Source of the DNA: Stachybotrys elegans
Lineage: Eukaryota; Ascomycota; Sordariomycetes; Hypocreales; Stachybotryaceae
Assembly: GCA_020746835.1 (NCBI GenBank)
Contig: JAGPNK010000026.1
Coordinates: forward strand, 186,001-250,000
Direction of reading: 5' to 3'
DNA length: 64,000 nt
Positions 34,240-44,000 of this stretch are shown here, piece after piece. The notes beneath the pieces were generated by a model. The model searched no databases. It was not told the DNA's origin and worked only from the letters and a program-made list of their open reading frames with translations. The position numbers and the translations under genes were made by a program. Numbering within the stretch: position 1 is the stretch's first letter; each line of letters starts with the position of its first letter.

Positions 34240-35393
34240 CTTTTTGGCTACAAGAAGTCAGTTACCTCCGAGAGTCATATGCCATCTCCGAGCCAGTGAG
34301 TCTGTGCTATATATACTTGTTTTGCCGGGGGCATCGCAGCCATCTCGTCACATCTGCATCCTCATCTATCGAATCTGCCCTCGAGCTGACTGAATGAGGG
34401 ACTTATTTTTCAGCTGAGCCCGTCGTCATCTGACACGGAAGTTGTTAGTCCGTAGGGTGTTACACCGATTCGTACGTCTGCTGAATGCTTGCATGGTTCG
34501 GACTTTGGCATAGGCAGTATGCTTTGAGCGTTCTGAATGATTCCCCATTGCCAACAAACAAGAAAGAAGTAGATGGTAAGGAAAACTGTTGCAGAATTAG
34601 CTGATGTAACTACGATGTGTCGTCGAGCGTTTACGGACGCATTGTTTATTTCCCTTGACTTACTCCTCGATATCTGGTTGCTCATTCATCCTGCCACTTA
34701 CTCTTGGCTAGCTAATGAAGATCTGGGGGCGACTGCTGTTCTGGTAACGGAAGACTCTCTATGTGCCTCCTTGAGAACGTTAATTTGGCGATTGATGACC
34801 ACAGATACCAATCTCACATTGCTCCATTCTGGGATCTCGGATGCGGCATCCGAATCTGAGATTAAATTTACCTTCAGTACAAGCATAATAAACGGGCTGG
34901 GCATGCCTGCTGCGCCGCAATCCTCCAAATTAGGCCATCCGCCTGAAGCACGTCGCCGGCAGCATTATCTCCCAAGCATATGCTGCTTCTTGTGTGATGT
35001 GGGCGTTAGGATCCGCAGGTTCTGCATTGGAAGAGAGCCTGCAGCAATCTGCAATGGTGATTTGTGGAAATATGTGTATACTGCAGTTGACTACATGCAG
35101 CTTTTCTTCCAGCTATTATCTACTGGCATGATAGTGTCCGTATGGTCAGAGGGCATCTTCTCAAAGTCACTGGTCTCTATACCATTGGGTCACAGGATCG
35201 TGGATTCCCTAAGAAGGGATTGTAGTGCAAAAGTTCCCTTAAGCAGCCAATGCATACCGGAACCAGAATATCATAGGTTAAGTAGTCGGTGCTCAGATCA
35301 AAGGAGAAGAATTGCTCGTTATCCGGTTCGAAGGTACATTAGGTGTGACAACACATCAAGTCCCAGCTCAACAGACCCCGTATGCAAGCTAGT
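34240..35393. other. Intergenic or unrecognised, about 1.15 kb
   Basis: AA9 promoter side and 3' flank of the next P450. A long open plus-strand frame (34573-35790, 405 codons, running on antisense through the P450 3' end) covers most of it. It encodes hydrophobic stretches but no motif that I recognise, and it is not called as a gene. Confidence 0.3.
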
Positions 35394-37045
35394 TCAATGC
35401 CCTGACGAAGCAGGCTCATCATCCTCTGCTACAATTCCCATGCCCTTTTCGCGCTTGGCGAAAGTCACCTTCCAGGCTCTGTTGTCCCTCGGGCGCAATT
35501 CAGCGCGAATATCATCATCTGGGGTTGGAAATGCAGGCACAATTGGCGATTTGGCCGTCGGTGGTCTCGTCCACGTTCCGTCCATGGGAACAATATCGAA
35601 TCGCAAGACCAAGAGAGCAGAAAGCATGAGGATCTCGGAAACTGCGAAATGGCGGCCCGGGCACAGCGTACTTCCGCCGCCGAATCCACGAAAGGCCACT
35701 GGACTCACCCGCTTCACGCCAGGCTCGCGCAGAAATCTTCGATGGTTGAAGTCGCCGACAGAGTCACCCCAAGTGGGCTGGTTGGTATGATGCACGCTCG
35801 CGGGAATCAAGAGGTTGCTGCCCTTCTTAAGGAGATATTTCCCAGCAAGCATGCAATCCTCCATCACCACACGTGCCGAGACGGTTGTCGATTCCATTCT
35901 CATCATCTCCTTGAACGTCGACAGCAAGATTGGGCAGGACTCCGTCACGAAGCTGAGGTCAATGGTGCAGACACCGCCTTCTTCCCGGACGCCCTTGGAG
36001 ACTTCCTCCCTGATGTCCTCAAGAACCGCAGGGTTGGAGTAAATATGGTATACCATCCAAAAAGCCCCGGGGACAGTATTTGAGAGAAGTGCTTGGTTCC
36101 CTCCAAGCTCGATCCGAGCCGTCTCCTTCATTGGAATGCCAAAGTCTTTGTTGATCTTGACACGTGCCTGGACAAGCATCGAAGAGTCCTCGTAGGCGCC
36201 GGATTCGAAATACTCCTCCCAGGCTTTGACAAGGGATTCGCGGGCAGCCAGTGCTCCTTTTGCAAAGATCTTGGGTGGAAGTCCCATAAGGAGCATCAAC
36301 ATTCCTTGTTCGAGCGTCCTGCTTCGGTCAGAATCATGCCGTCAGCAAAGACAAGGGTAGACTCACTGCCAGGCCCCTTCCAAGGAAGGATCGCGAAATG
36401 GGTTCTTTGGTCCATAGACGCTCTCGCTCGACGCGACGAAGAGCTCATGCCGTACCCACTCGAACAGCTTGATCGGCGTGTCGCCTTGTGCTGTCCACTT
36501 AGCGAGAGACTCGGTAAAGACCTGCATGGCTTTCCTGTTCATTGCATCCAGCCCAGGTCCCGCCGCGAGCGAAGAGTGCACATATTTGGGATACTGGAGC
36601 AAATAGCCATCATCACTCATGAGGTTGCTCCCTATAATTTTGTTTGTCGCATCATTGACTCCAATCAGATTCGCGGCGATTCTCGCCTCCACGGCAGCGA
36701 AGGACAGGGTTTTGGGCTGGCTTTGAATGGGTGCGATTAAAGACGTGTCATTGACGACATACAGCCTCGCCCCCGGCATTCTCAGGGTGTAGATGGAGTG
36801 TTTGTATTGATCTCTGAGTAGCAGATGTTAGCATCAGCACCTGCTGCGATCGCCGGCATTGCTTGCCTGATGGACTTGTGGAACTTCACTCCCCTCGCCG
36901 CCATTTGGATAATGGGGCTGACAAAGGGAATCGAATCACAGACAGAGGGCGGTTCGTTGGCATCCTGAGTGAGACGGAGAAGAGCCAGCAGAAAGGAGTA
37001 AGTGGCAGCGGCCACGCCCATGGCGACGACAATGGTGGACGGCAT
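35394..37045 (-). CDS. Second CYP7/CYP8-type cytochrome P450, 516 aa
   Basis: Exons 37045-36867, 36813-36367 and 36318-35394 join to 516 residues. The first intron (53 bp) begins GCAAGC, not GT; with a GCTAAC branch point and CTACTCAG acceptor it is a GC-AG intron. It yields KSIRDQYKHSIYTLRMPGARLYVV, which fits the family. No GT donor nearby gives a sensible join. An N-terminal anchor, an I-helix lacking the AGxDT pair (GNQALLSNTVPGAFW), a K-helix FKEMMRMES and the haem loop FGGGSTLCPGRHFA place it in the CYP7/8-like group with the P450 at 29.3 kb. The substrate is unknown. The upstream in-frame ATG at 37189 is less likely as start because it lacks anchor character. Confidence 0.87.
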
Positions 37046-37318
37046 GGCGATGAGAATGAGCCCACTTTGAAGGCTCCAGGATCTCCCCAAGCTATGTTTT
37101 CCCCTGTGTTGCGGACGTTGAGTGGAAAAAGCACGGTGGCTGTCAGCGCTACATTGACAAAGGGATGCCAAGCTCCACAGGTTGTCCAATCAGGTCATGG
37201 CGAAGTATGTCTGTTGGTCCTGACTAATTTTTTTGTCGTATTCGATACGAGAAGCTAGATGAGTTTTGTGGTATCTGAGCGCGTGGTGACACGTCAATTT
37301 GCTGTGGATAGATAGCTT

Positions 37319-38623
37319 TCAAACGGCCTGGTTCCGAGACACCACCTCCGCAAGCCAATTCCATAACATATTCCAGGCGGCCACTAAAAGGATGAGAAGG
37401 AAATCGACTGCTTCGTGGATTGCTGACGCAGTCCGCCCATCCCCTATCAAATTAGCAGCCTGAAACATTCCCCTCGCCGCAGAACCACGAAACTTTGCCT
37501 GCCTTGTCTTGATTTGGAGCGTAAAGGCTTCTTCTACTTGCTGGAGAGCCCGTCTCTTCCTCTCGAATTCCCTCCTCTTTTCCTCGAGAGCTTCGTCCGA
37601 GGACTTCTCTTTTGCATCCAGCTGTATTAGAATACCATGGACTCTGGTGCGCAGCTTGGCCATCGCATCTCGGCGATTCATGTCGCCCAGCTCCTCTAGC
37701 AATTTCTCCCCATCGTGGAGCATCTCTCCCATCATATGAGCGCTCATCCTCTCTCGATGGACTGCTGCGTGGCGAATTTGAATGGCCCTTTTGGGGTGTG
37801 TGGCTGGAGGAAGGGCTTTGTCCCGCCCCTTGGATTTGGCTTCTGGGTTGAGCTCCCTAAGTTCGCGCTCGAATATGTGAAGCTCCATTGCCTCTGGGCA
37901 TGACCAATTGTTTCTCTGCAATAGATGCGGGAGATGTTTTTGGGCATACTCAAAGCATGCCTGCTCCAGCAGGTACTGAACACGAACCATCAATCGATGC
38001 TGCACATCATATGAAATGTCCAGCATTGAACTTGAAAGCGTTTCTCGAGATCCGATGTCGTCTGTGTTGGGAAGCTCTTCATGAGACTCCATGGTAGAGC
38101 TAGTGGCCGATTTCGAAAACAATCCCGAAAATAGTCCAAACGCGGTTGTCAACGAGGATTCCGTTTCACACATTCCTTGATTGTTTGTTTGGACTGGAGT
38201 TTTTGAAGCATTTGTTTCTTGCTGGTCCATTGTCGTAACGGTCGACGGTGCTGTTTGTGGTGGCGTTGCAGCTGGCTGATTTGATCCAAGGGTTGTTGAA
38301 GCTGGTTCAAGGTCCGATCTACAGGTCGCCATGTTGCTGAACCTCTGAGCTGCTCTCTTTTTGCATGTCTTTTTGTTGCCGAATATCTCATCCCGGAGAA
38401 GAGTTTGAGCCGATTCGCAAATTTCCCCCATCTCGAATGATCCGAGCAGGGCTGCCACTCTGTCCTGCATGACATTTTTGTATATCAAGGCCCGAATTTG
38501 CACCGGGTCTCGTATGTTGCGCCAATGGCCACTAAATATGGGATTCAAGGCCATATAGACAGCTCTCTCCTCTTTGCTTTTGATGGGGATGACCATCTTG
38601 AACGGAGTGGCAGACTGATTCAA
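37319..38623 (-). CDS. Orphan coiled-coil protein with hydrophobic C-terminus, 434 aa
   Basis: Single exon. It starts at 38623 or at the second Met at 38596 (MVIPIKSK). I do not recognise the family. Residues 95-200 are a Ser/Thr/Gln-rich disordered linker. Residues about 205-300 look helical with His and Arg clusters. About 335-390 is a strong coiled-coil candidate (DEALEEKRREFERKRRALQQ). A hydrophobic segment near residues 405-425 (AVDFLLILLVAAWNMLWNWL) ends just before the stop, consistent with a tail anchor. The upstream leader is very pyrimidine-rich on the coding strand. The function is unknown. Confidence 0.7.
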   Translation of the reverse strand: MNQSATPFKMVIPIKSKEERAVYMALNPIFSGHWRNIRDPVQIRALIYKNVMQDRVAALLGSFEMGEICESAQTLLRDEIFGNKKTCKKRAAQRFSNMATCRSDLEPASTTLGSNQPAATPPQTAPSTVTTMDQQETNASKTPVQTNNQGMCETESSLTTAFGLFSGLFSKSATSSTMESHEELPNTDDIGSRETLSSSMLDISYDVQHRLMVRVQYLLEQACFEYAQKHLPHLLQRNNWSCPEAMELHIFERELRELNPEAKSKGRDKALPPATHPKRAIQIRHAAVHRERMSAHMMGEMLHDGEKLLEELGDMNRRDAMAKLRTRVHGILIQLDAKEKSSDEALEEKRREFERKRRALQQVEEAFTLQIKTRQAKFRGSAARGMFQAANLIGDGRTASAIHEAVDFLLILLVAAWNMLWNWLAEVVSRNQAV

Positions 38624-38660
38624 CGACGTTGAAGGGGTTATGACAGACTAGAATTGAGCA

Positions 38661-38742
38661 GGGAGAGGGGGGGTGGGAGAAAAGGGAAAGAAAATGGAAA
38701 GAAAAGGGGGAGGATAAAAAGGAGAGAGAGAAAAAAGAAACA
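38661..38742 (-). promoter_or_regulatory. Polypyrimidine leader of the orphan protein gene
   Basis: The plus strand is almost pure purine (GGGAGAGGGGG..., GAAAAGGGGGAGG), meaning a CT tract on the coding strand 40-120 bp upstream of the start. CT tracts at transcription starts are common in filamentous fungi. Confidence 0.5.
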
Positions 38743-39264
38743 AGCCAAGATAGACAGTGTGTTCCATGAAATAAGAGAAGTTCGGTGATGGAGTTATCCG
38801 AATGAACACTGGCCCGCTTGGAAATTTAGAAACTCAAAATAGAAAAAGGAAGAAAAAGCCGTGGCTCCAAGCCTCCGATCCATACTATGTGTGCCAGAAC
38901 TTAAAGGCACAGCTGGACACAGCCTATCAATTCACTGCACAACGCAGTCGCGGGCACTGATTGAGAGACCAACATTGGGGGTGAAAGTGACTGGTATTAT
39001 AAATACTGAATACTTCACTCTGCTGCAGAATGTATGATGACTCTTGAAGATTTTACGTATGTTCTTCAAGACATGACTTGCCAAAGTGATGCGCCACAAC
39101 CTTCAGAATTCGAGTTAGGCCAACTCTATTTGGTGTACTTGGCAACTGAAAAACAGTTTTCGATTTATACAAAAGTTAGACGAGAGAATGGTGAGTGGAT
39201 ATCAGTAGACTGAAAATCACATGTATTGAAACCATTTGTCCTGCCAATAGGGGCGACGAAAAAC

Positions 39265-39272
39265 TATAAAAG
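39265..39272 (+). promoter_or_regulatory. TATA box (TATAAAAG)
   Basis: A consensus TATAAAAG about 75 bp before the ATG at 39344, at a good distance for the RNase III-fold gene. Confidence 0.6.
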
Positions 39273-39343
39273 ACCAGAGAGCTGCCGCACTCGTCGCAGC
39301 AACCCAACATCAGCTGTGTGAAACTCATCAAGGCAAATCTACC

Positions 39344-39787
39344 ATGACCAAGACTCAAGAACTTGAAAATATCATACAATATCACTTCCAGAATCCATCT
39401 CTTCTGTTCTGCGCCTTCAGGGGGCCTGGAGTGGATGAAGAGCAGCCGGTGGGGAACAGACGTCTCGCCTTACTAGGCGATGCGCTTCTACGTCTCGTAT
39501 TAGTAAACGATGGGTTGGTGACTGGGGAAACTCTTGGTAAGATCCTTGCCTCTGTACTTGTACTATTTGGTAACATCGTTACAGGCGGGTGCCAGCATAT
39601 ATGTACGAGTGAGGCCTCAAACTTAGCCCTATTGAACATCGCAAAGCGTTGGCACTTTGAGCGTTATAGAATGTCACTATCCTGCCCCCAGTTTCCTATA
39701 TCACGCGGTACGGGCGCTACAGCAGTAGAAGCCCTTATTGGGGCTGTTTGGGTAGATTCACATCATGACATCAGCGAGGTTCATTAA
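39344..39787 (+). CDS. Small RNase III-fold protein, catalytic residues mostly lost
   Basis: Two exons, 39344-39536 and 39585-39787. The 48-bp intron (GTAAGA...TTACAG) is open and in frame, but splicing gives a better domain (GETLGGCQHICTSEASNLALL). The product is 131 aa, one RNase III-type helical domain and no dsRNA-binding domain. The signature NERLEFLGDA reads NRRLALLGDA (residues 38-47), so two of the acidic positions (Arg39, Ala42) are gone while Asp46 stays. The second signature reads TAVEALIG (110-117): Thr110 replaces the Asp and Glu113 is kept. Small fungal proteins with RLALLGDA exist as a family, so the loss is likely old. The role is unknown; it may bind RNA or proteins without cutting. 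It ends about 10 bp before A+T-rich DNA begins. Confidence 0.8.
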   Translation: MTKTQELENIIQYHFQNPSLLFCAFRGPGVDEEQPVGNRRLALLGDALLRLVLVNDGLVTGETLGKILASVLVLFGNIVTGGCQHICTSEASNLALLNIAKRWHFERYRMSLSCPQFPISRGTGATAVEALIGAVWVDSHHDISEVH

Positions 39788-40794
39788 GTAATTCATAACC
39801 TCGGTATTAGTGTTAGGCTTGTTAGCAAAATTAGGCATTCCTATAAATGAAAAGACAATCCTAAGTAGGGGGTAGTTAAGTAAACCACTAAGTAACTTTA
39901 ATACTAATAAAGTATATATACATTACTTTAGCCCTAATCTTAAGTTTAGAATAATCTTTTAGAATAATAACCTATTATAACTTTTATTCTATAAATTTAT
40001 TAAATATACTATTAAGCCCTATTAAATATAAAAAAGAAAGAGAAGAATGTTATTACTTTTAATTAGCTATATAATGTAATGATCTAGTCTTTTTTAATAT
40101 AGAATAGATAAGATTAAATTAGTAACTAGGGGCTTAAAGGGGCTAAATTAGATTTATATTATAGTATTAGTTATAGTATTATATTTAGTTATATACTATT
40201 TACTAAAGGTAGAAGTATAATTAAATTATATTAATAGTTAGTAAATACTTTAAGAGAGCTTATAGTATTTACCTTTCTATATATTTATAAAGAACTAATA
40301 CTATTAGTTTTATAGTTAGTTTTAAATTACTAAGTAAAAAAGAATAATAGTTCTAAACTAATTAAATTAATAAAGTATTAGTCTATCTTTAGGTTATATA
40401 ATTATATAGTTTATATAGATTAAATATAAAGTTCTCTTTTTAATAGTTTATTTTTAAACTTAGTTTTATTATTATTATATAATTATATTATATTATGTTA
40501 TAAAATCTTCTATTTTTTATTTTAAAATGTCTTTTACTTTTATATATATATTATATATTAATTTATATAAGGTTTTTACTAATATAGTTTATAGTTATTA
40601 TCTTTATTTAAGTAAGTTCTATTTTAAAATAGTAGGTTCTAACTATTATTTAACTTATACTTATATAAAGAAGCTCTATAATAGGGTTTCTATAGTTTTA
40701 TTTTATATATTTCTTCTTATTTAGTTTTTATTATATTATACTAATCTTTCTTTTAGTATTATAAAATATTAAAATATAAAAAGAGCTTTAATAT

Positions 40795-40859
40795 AATAAG
40801 AAAAAGAGTATATAGTATAGAGTATAAATAATAAAGAGTAAATAAATAGTAAAGGTAAA
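40795..40859 (-). mobile_element. Retroposon-like fragment, copy 1 (65 bp)
   Basis: Begins at left with the family's constant end (AATAAGAAAAAGAGTATATA) and is cut off after about 65 bp. It is flanked by AGCTTTAATAT (40784-40794) and AGCTTTAGTAT (40860-40870), a duplication with one transition. Orientation is given so that the constant end is the 3' end. Confidence 0.75.
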
Positions 40860-41486
40860 AGCTTTAGTATATTAAAAATATAGCTATATAAAAGATTAAA
40901 ATAGTAATAGTAAAGTTATTTTAGATTTATTAATAATATTACTTTCTTTATTAGTTTAATAAATAACTATTTATTTAAAAAAAGATAAATAAAGAGTTTT
41001 TAGTTTTTAAGGAGTTTATAGTTATAAAGAAAATTAACTCTTAGATTTATATTAATTTATTAAATTAATTCTTTATTTTAAATATTAGTAAATTTATTAT
41101 TAGGTTTTTAAATACTTTTATATTTTCTTTTAGGTATTTATAAGATATTATAGTAGTTTCTATATATTATTTAAGTTAAAATAGTTCTTTTATTTAATAT
41201 AATACTCTATTTACCTTTTTTTATTTATAAATCTAGGATATTTTAACTTTCTATTCTTTTTAAAATATAATAATTAAATTTAGTTATTTTCTAATATAAA
41301 TTATATTTACTATAGTCTCTAGTAAAGATATATTAAAGACTAAATATACTTATAATTTATTTAGTATATTAAATTAATAATTATTTTTATTATTTTTTCT
41401 ATAATTTTATAGGGTTTTAAATAGTAAATATTAAGTTTTTTATTTAATTATATTATTATAATATTTTTTATTATAAAATAAACTAT

Positions 41487-41601
41487 TATTATTCTTCTTT
41501 ACTATTTATAACTATATTAGTTATTAGGGTACTAAGTACTATCTTTACTATTTATTTACTCTTTACTATTTATACTCTATACTATATACTTTTTTCTTAT
41601 T
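41487..41601 (+). mobile_element. Retroposon-like fragment, copy 2 (115 bp)
   Basis: Same family in the opposite direction, ending at right in ...TATATACTTTTTTCTTATT. The identical 14-bp sequence ATAAAATAAACTAT lies on both sides (41473-41486 and 41602-41615), and the match extends a few bases further. Confidence 0.8.
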
Positions 41602-42099
41602 ATAAAATAAACTATATTTCTTTTTAAAAAAGTTAGTCTTTTTAAAAAAAATTTATTATAGTATTTAGCTATTTATTATTATATAAAAAAGTTATTTTTA
41701 TAGTTTATTATAAAGGTTTTATAAATCTTTTACTTTAATAATTACCTTTAGTATATTTAGTTTTTCTTTAGTTTTATAAAATAGTTTTAGTATAAATTTA
41801 AAGTTAGCTATTATAGAAATAATTTTAGTACTTTTATTAATTATTATATTATAAATATATTATATTATAAATAGTTTTTCTAGCTAGTTATTTTATTTAT
41901 AGTTAATATAGTATTATAAATATACTTTTAGTATTTAATTTATTTATTTAGTTTATTTATTTACTAAGGGTTTTTAAACTATAGTAAGTTTATAAGTTAA
42001 TTCTATTTTAATTATTAAACTTTATTAAATTTTAATATAAATAGAGATTTTTATTTAAAATAATATTATTTAGTAATTTATATATATTAACTATAGTTT

Positions 42100-44000
42100 A
42101 TAAAAAGATATAAGAGAATTATTCTATATTTATTATTTTTTAATATAGTATAAAATAAAAGAACTTTATAAGTCTATTTATAATAATAAAGATATTATTA
42201 TATATTACTTTAGTAATAGAGTTATATAATAGAAATAGTTTTATAATAAAATTTATTAATATTAAGTTTTATAATTCTATAGGGATTAATAAAGGCTATA
42301 GTAATTTATATAGTTTATAATATTATATTTTATTAAATATATATTTATAATATTCTTTAATAATTTCTTTAATTTATTTTTTATTCTAGAGAAGGTATAT
42401 CTTTCTTTAAGTTATTTTATTATTTTATTTACTTTAGAATATTTATAAAGTAATAACTTATAATAAGAAAAAGAATATATAGTATAGAGTATAAATAGTA
42501 AAAAGTAAATAAATAGTAAAAATAGTACCTAAAGTAATAATTTATATACCTTTTTAATAAGTTTTATTTATTTTACTTTATTTTTAATAATTTATATTTA
42601 TTATTATTTAAGTAGGTCTATAGTTTACTATTGTTTTTTATATTTTCTAGCTTTTTATATTTTATTTTTATAGGGTATATAGTACTATAAGGGATTATTT
42701 AGTACTTTATTTATTTTTACTTTATATATTATATTTAAATTATAAATTCTTAATATTTCTAATTATATATTTTTATAATATTACTTATAATACTATTTAG
42801 TTATTTTATAAATTAAATAGATTAATATAAAGATCTATTTCTATTTATTTCTTTTAATATTATATTCTTTTTTTTCTTACTATTTATATTATTTTGAATT
42901 CTTTAGTTCTTTTAAAATCTTTAGTAATAATATTAATAGTTTTATTATACTTTTAATTTACTTAGAGTATTTTTTTAATATTCTTTTTAATAATTATTTT
43001 TTAATTAAGATTTATTCTATATTAAAGTCTAGCCTTTAGCTAATAGTATTTACTTTATTATTTTCTATTTCTTTTTAATATATTATAATATAATTAAATA
43101 CTAATATATATTTTATATATTTTAGTTATTAATTATTAAGTTATTAAATTATTATAAAGTAAATAATATTTTTATAATTAGTATAGATTTAAATTTAGTA
43201 TTTATTTTTAAATATATAGTATTTAAATTCCTTTATAATATTAATAATTATTAGAAATTCTTTATTATAAATTAAATAGTTAAGTTTTAATTTATAAAGT
43301 TTATATAAATAAATACTATTAAATATAGTTTATTATTTTTATTTTATTATTTAATTTATATTTTAAAAATAAAGTTTAAAATATTAATTTTTAGTTTTAC
43401 TTTTTTATTAGAGTTAAATATTTTAAATATTAGTTTATTAAAAATATATTTTTTAATATATTTAAATACTTTTTACTATAGTTTATTCTAATATTAAATA
43501 AAGTTATTATTAATAATTTCTTTCTTTATTAAATTTATAAAAGATATAATAATTTTTTTAAAATTTTTAAAGAATTTTTAATAATAATTAGTAAATTTTA
43601 AAAAGCTTATATTTTTTTAATATTAATAAGTTTTTTTTATTTAATAACTATTATAATTTTCTTTAGGTTTATTTAAACTTTATTATAAAATATAATATAT
43701 TTTAAAAACTCTATTTCTTTTATATAAAATTTACTTTTTTTAGTTTTATTAATAAATTTATATTTTTAAATAGTTTAAATACTATATATATATATTTTTT
43801 ATATTTCTTTTTATTATTTAAAAAGATAAGGATATTATTAAAATAGTATATTATAAAGTAATTAAAATATTCTTTTAAAATATTATTAATTATTTTTTAA
43901 AATAAAGCTAGTATATTAATAAGTTTAAAGAGTATTACTAAGTATTTAAATAGTCTATACTTTATTTAAAATACTATTTTCTATTTATTTTCTTTTTAAT
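42100..44000 (-). mobile_element. RIP-ruined Ty3/gypsy retrotransposon, pol region
   Basis: On the minus strand, about 43,962-43,820 reads YRLFKYLVILFKL, then a stop where Gln is expected, then YYFNNILIF. This is the Ty3/gypsy reverse transcriptase block YGLFEYLVMPFGL...YxDDILIF with Asp turned to Asn and Gln to stop, exactly the changes RIP makes. Further along the same strand, about 42,240-42,120 reads IFIIINRLIKFFYFI, matching the integrase core VVVDRLTKxxHFIP. The order RT then integrase is that of Ty3/gypsy, not Ty1/copia. Element ends and LTRs were not located; the element is dead. Confidence 0.8.
42462..42530 (-). mobile_element. Retroposon-like fragment, copy 3 (69 bp), inside Ty3/gypsy pol
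   Basis: Constant end AATAAGAAAAAGAATATATAG at left. It is flanked by AAAGTAATAACTTAT (42447-42461) and AAAGTAATAATTTAT (42531-42545), 15 bp with one C/T change. It lies between the readable integrase and reverse transcriptase motifs, so it inserted into the older retrotransposon. Confidence 0.8.

Larger units (their letters stand above)
38624..39343. other. Divergent intergenic region
   Basis: About 720 bp between the orphan protein (minus) and the RNase III-fold gene (plus), holding both promoters. Includes the purine tract and TATA box listed separately. Confidence 0.5.
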
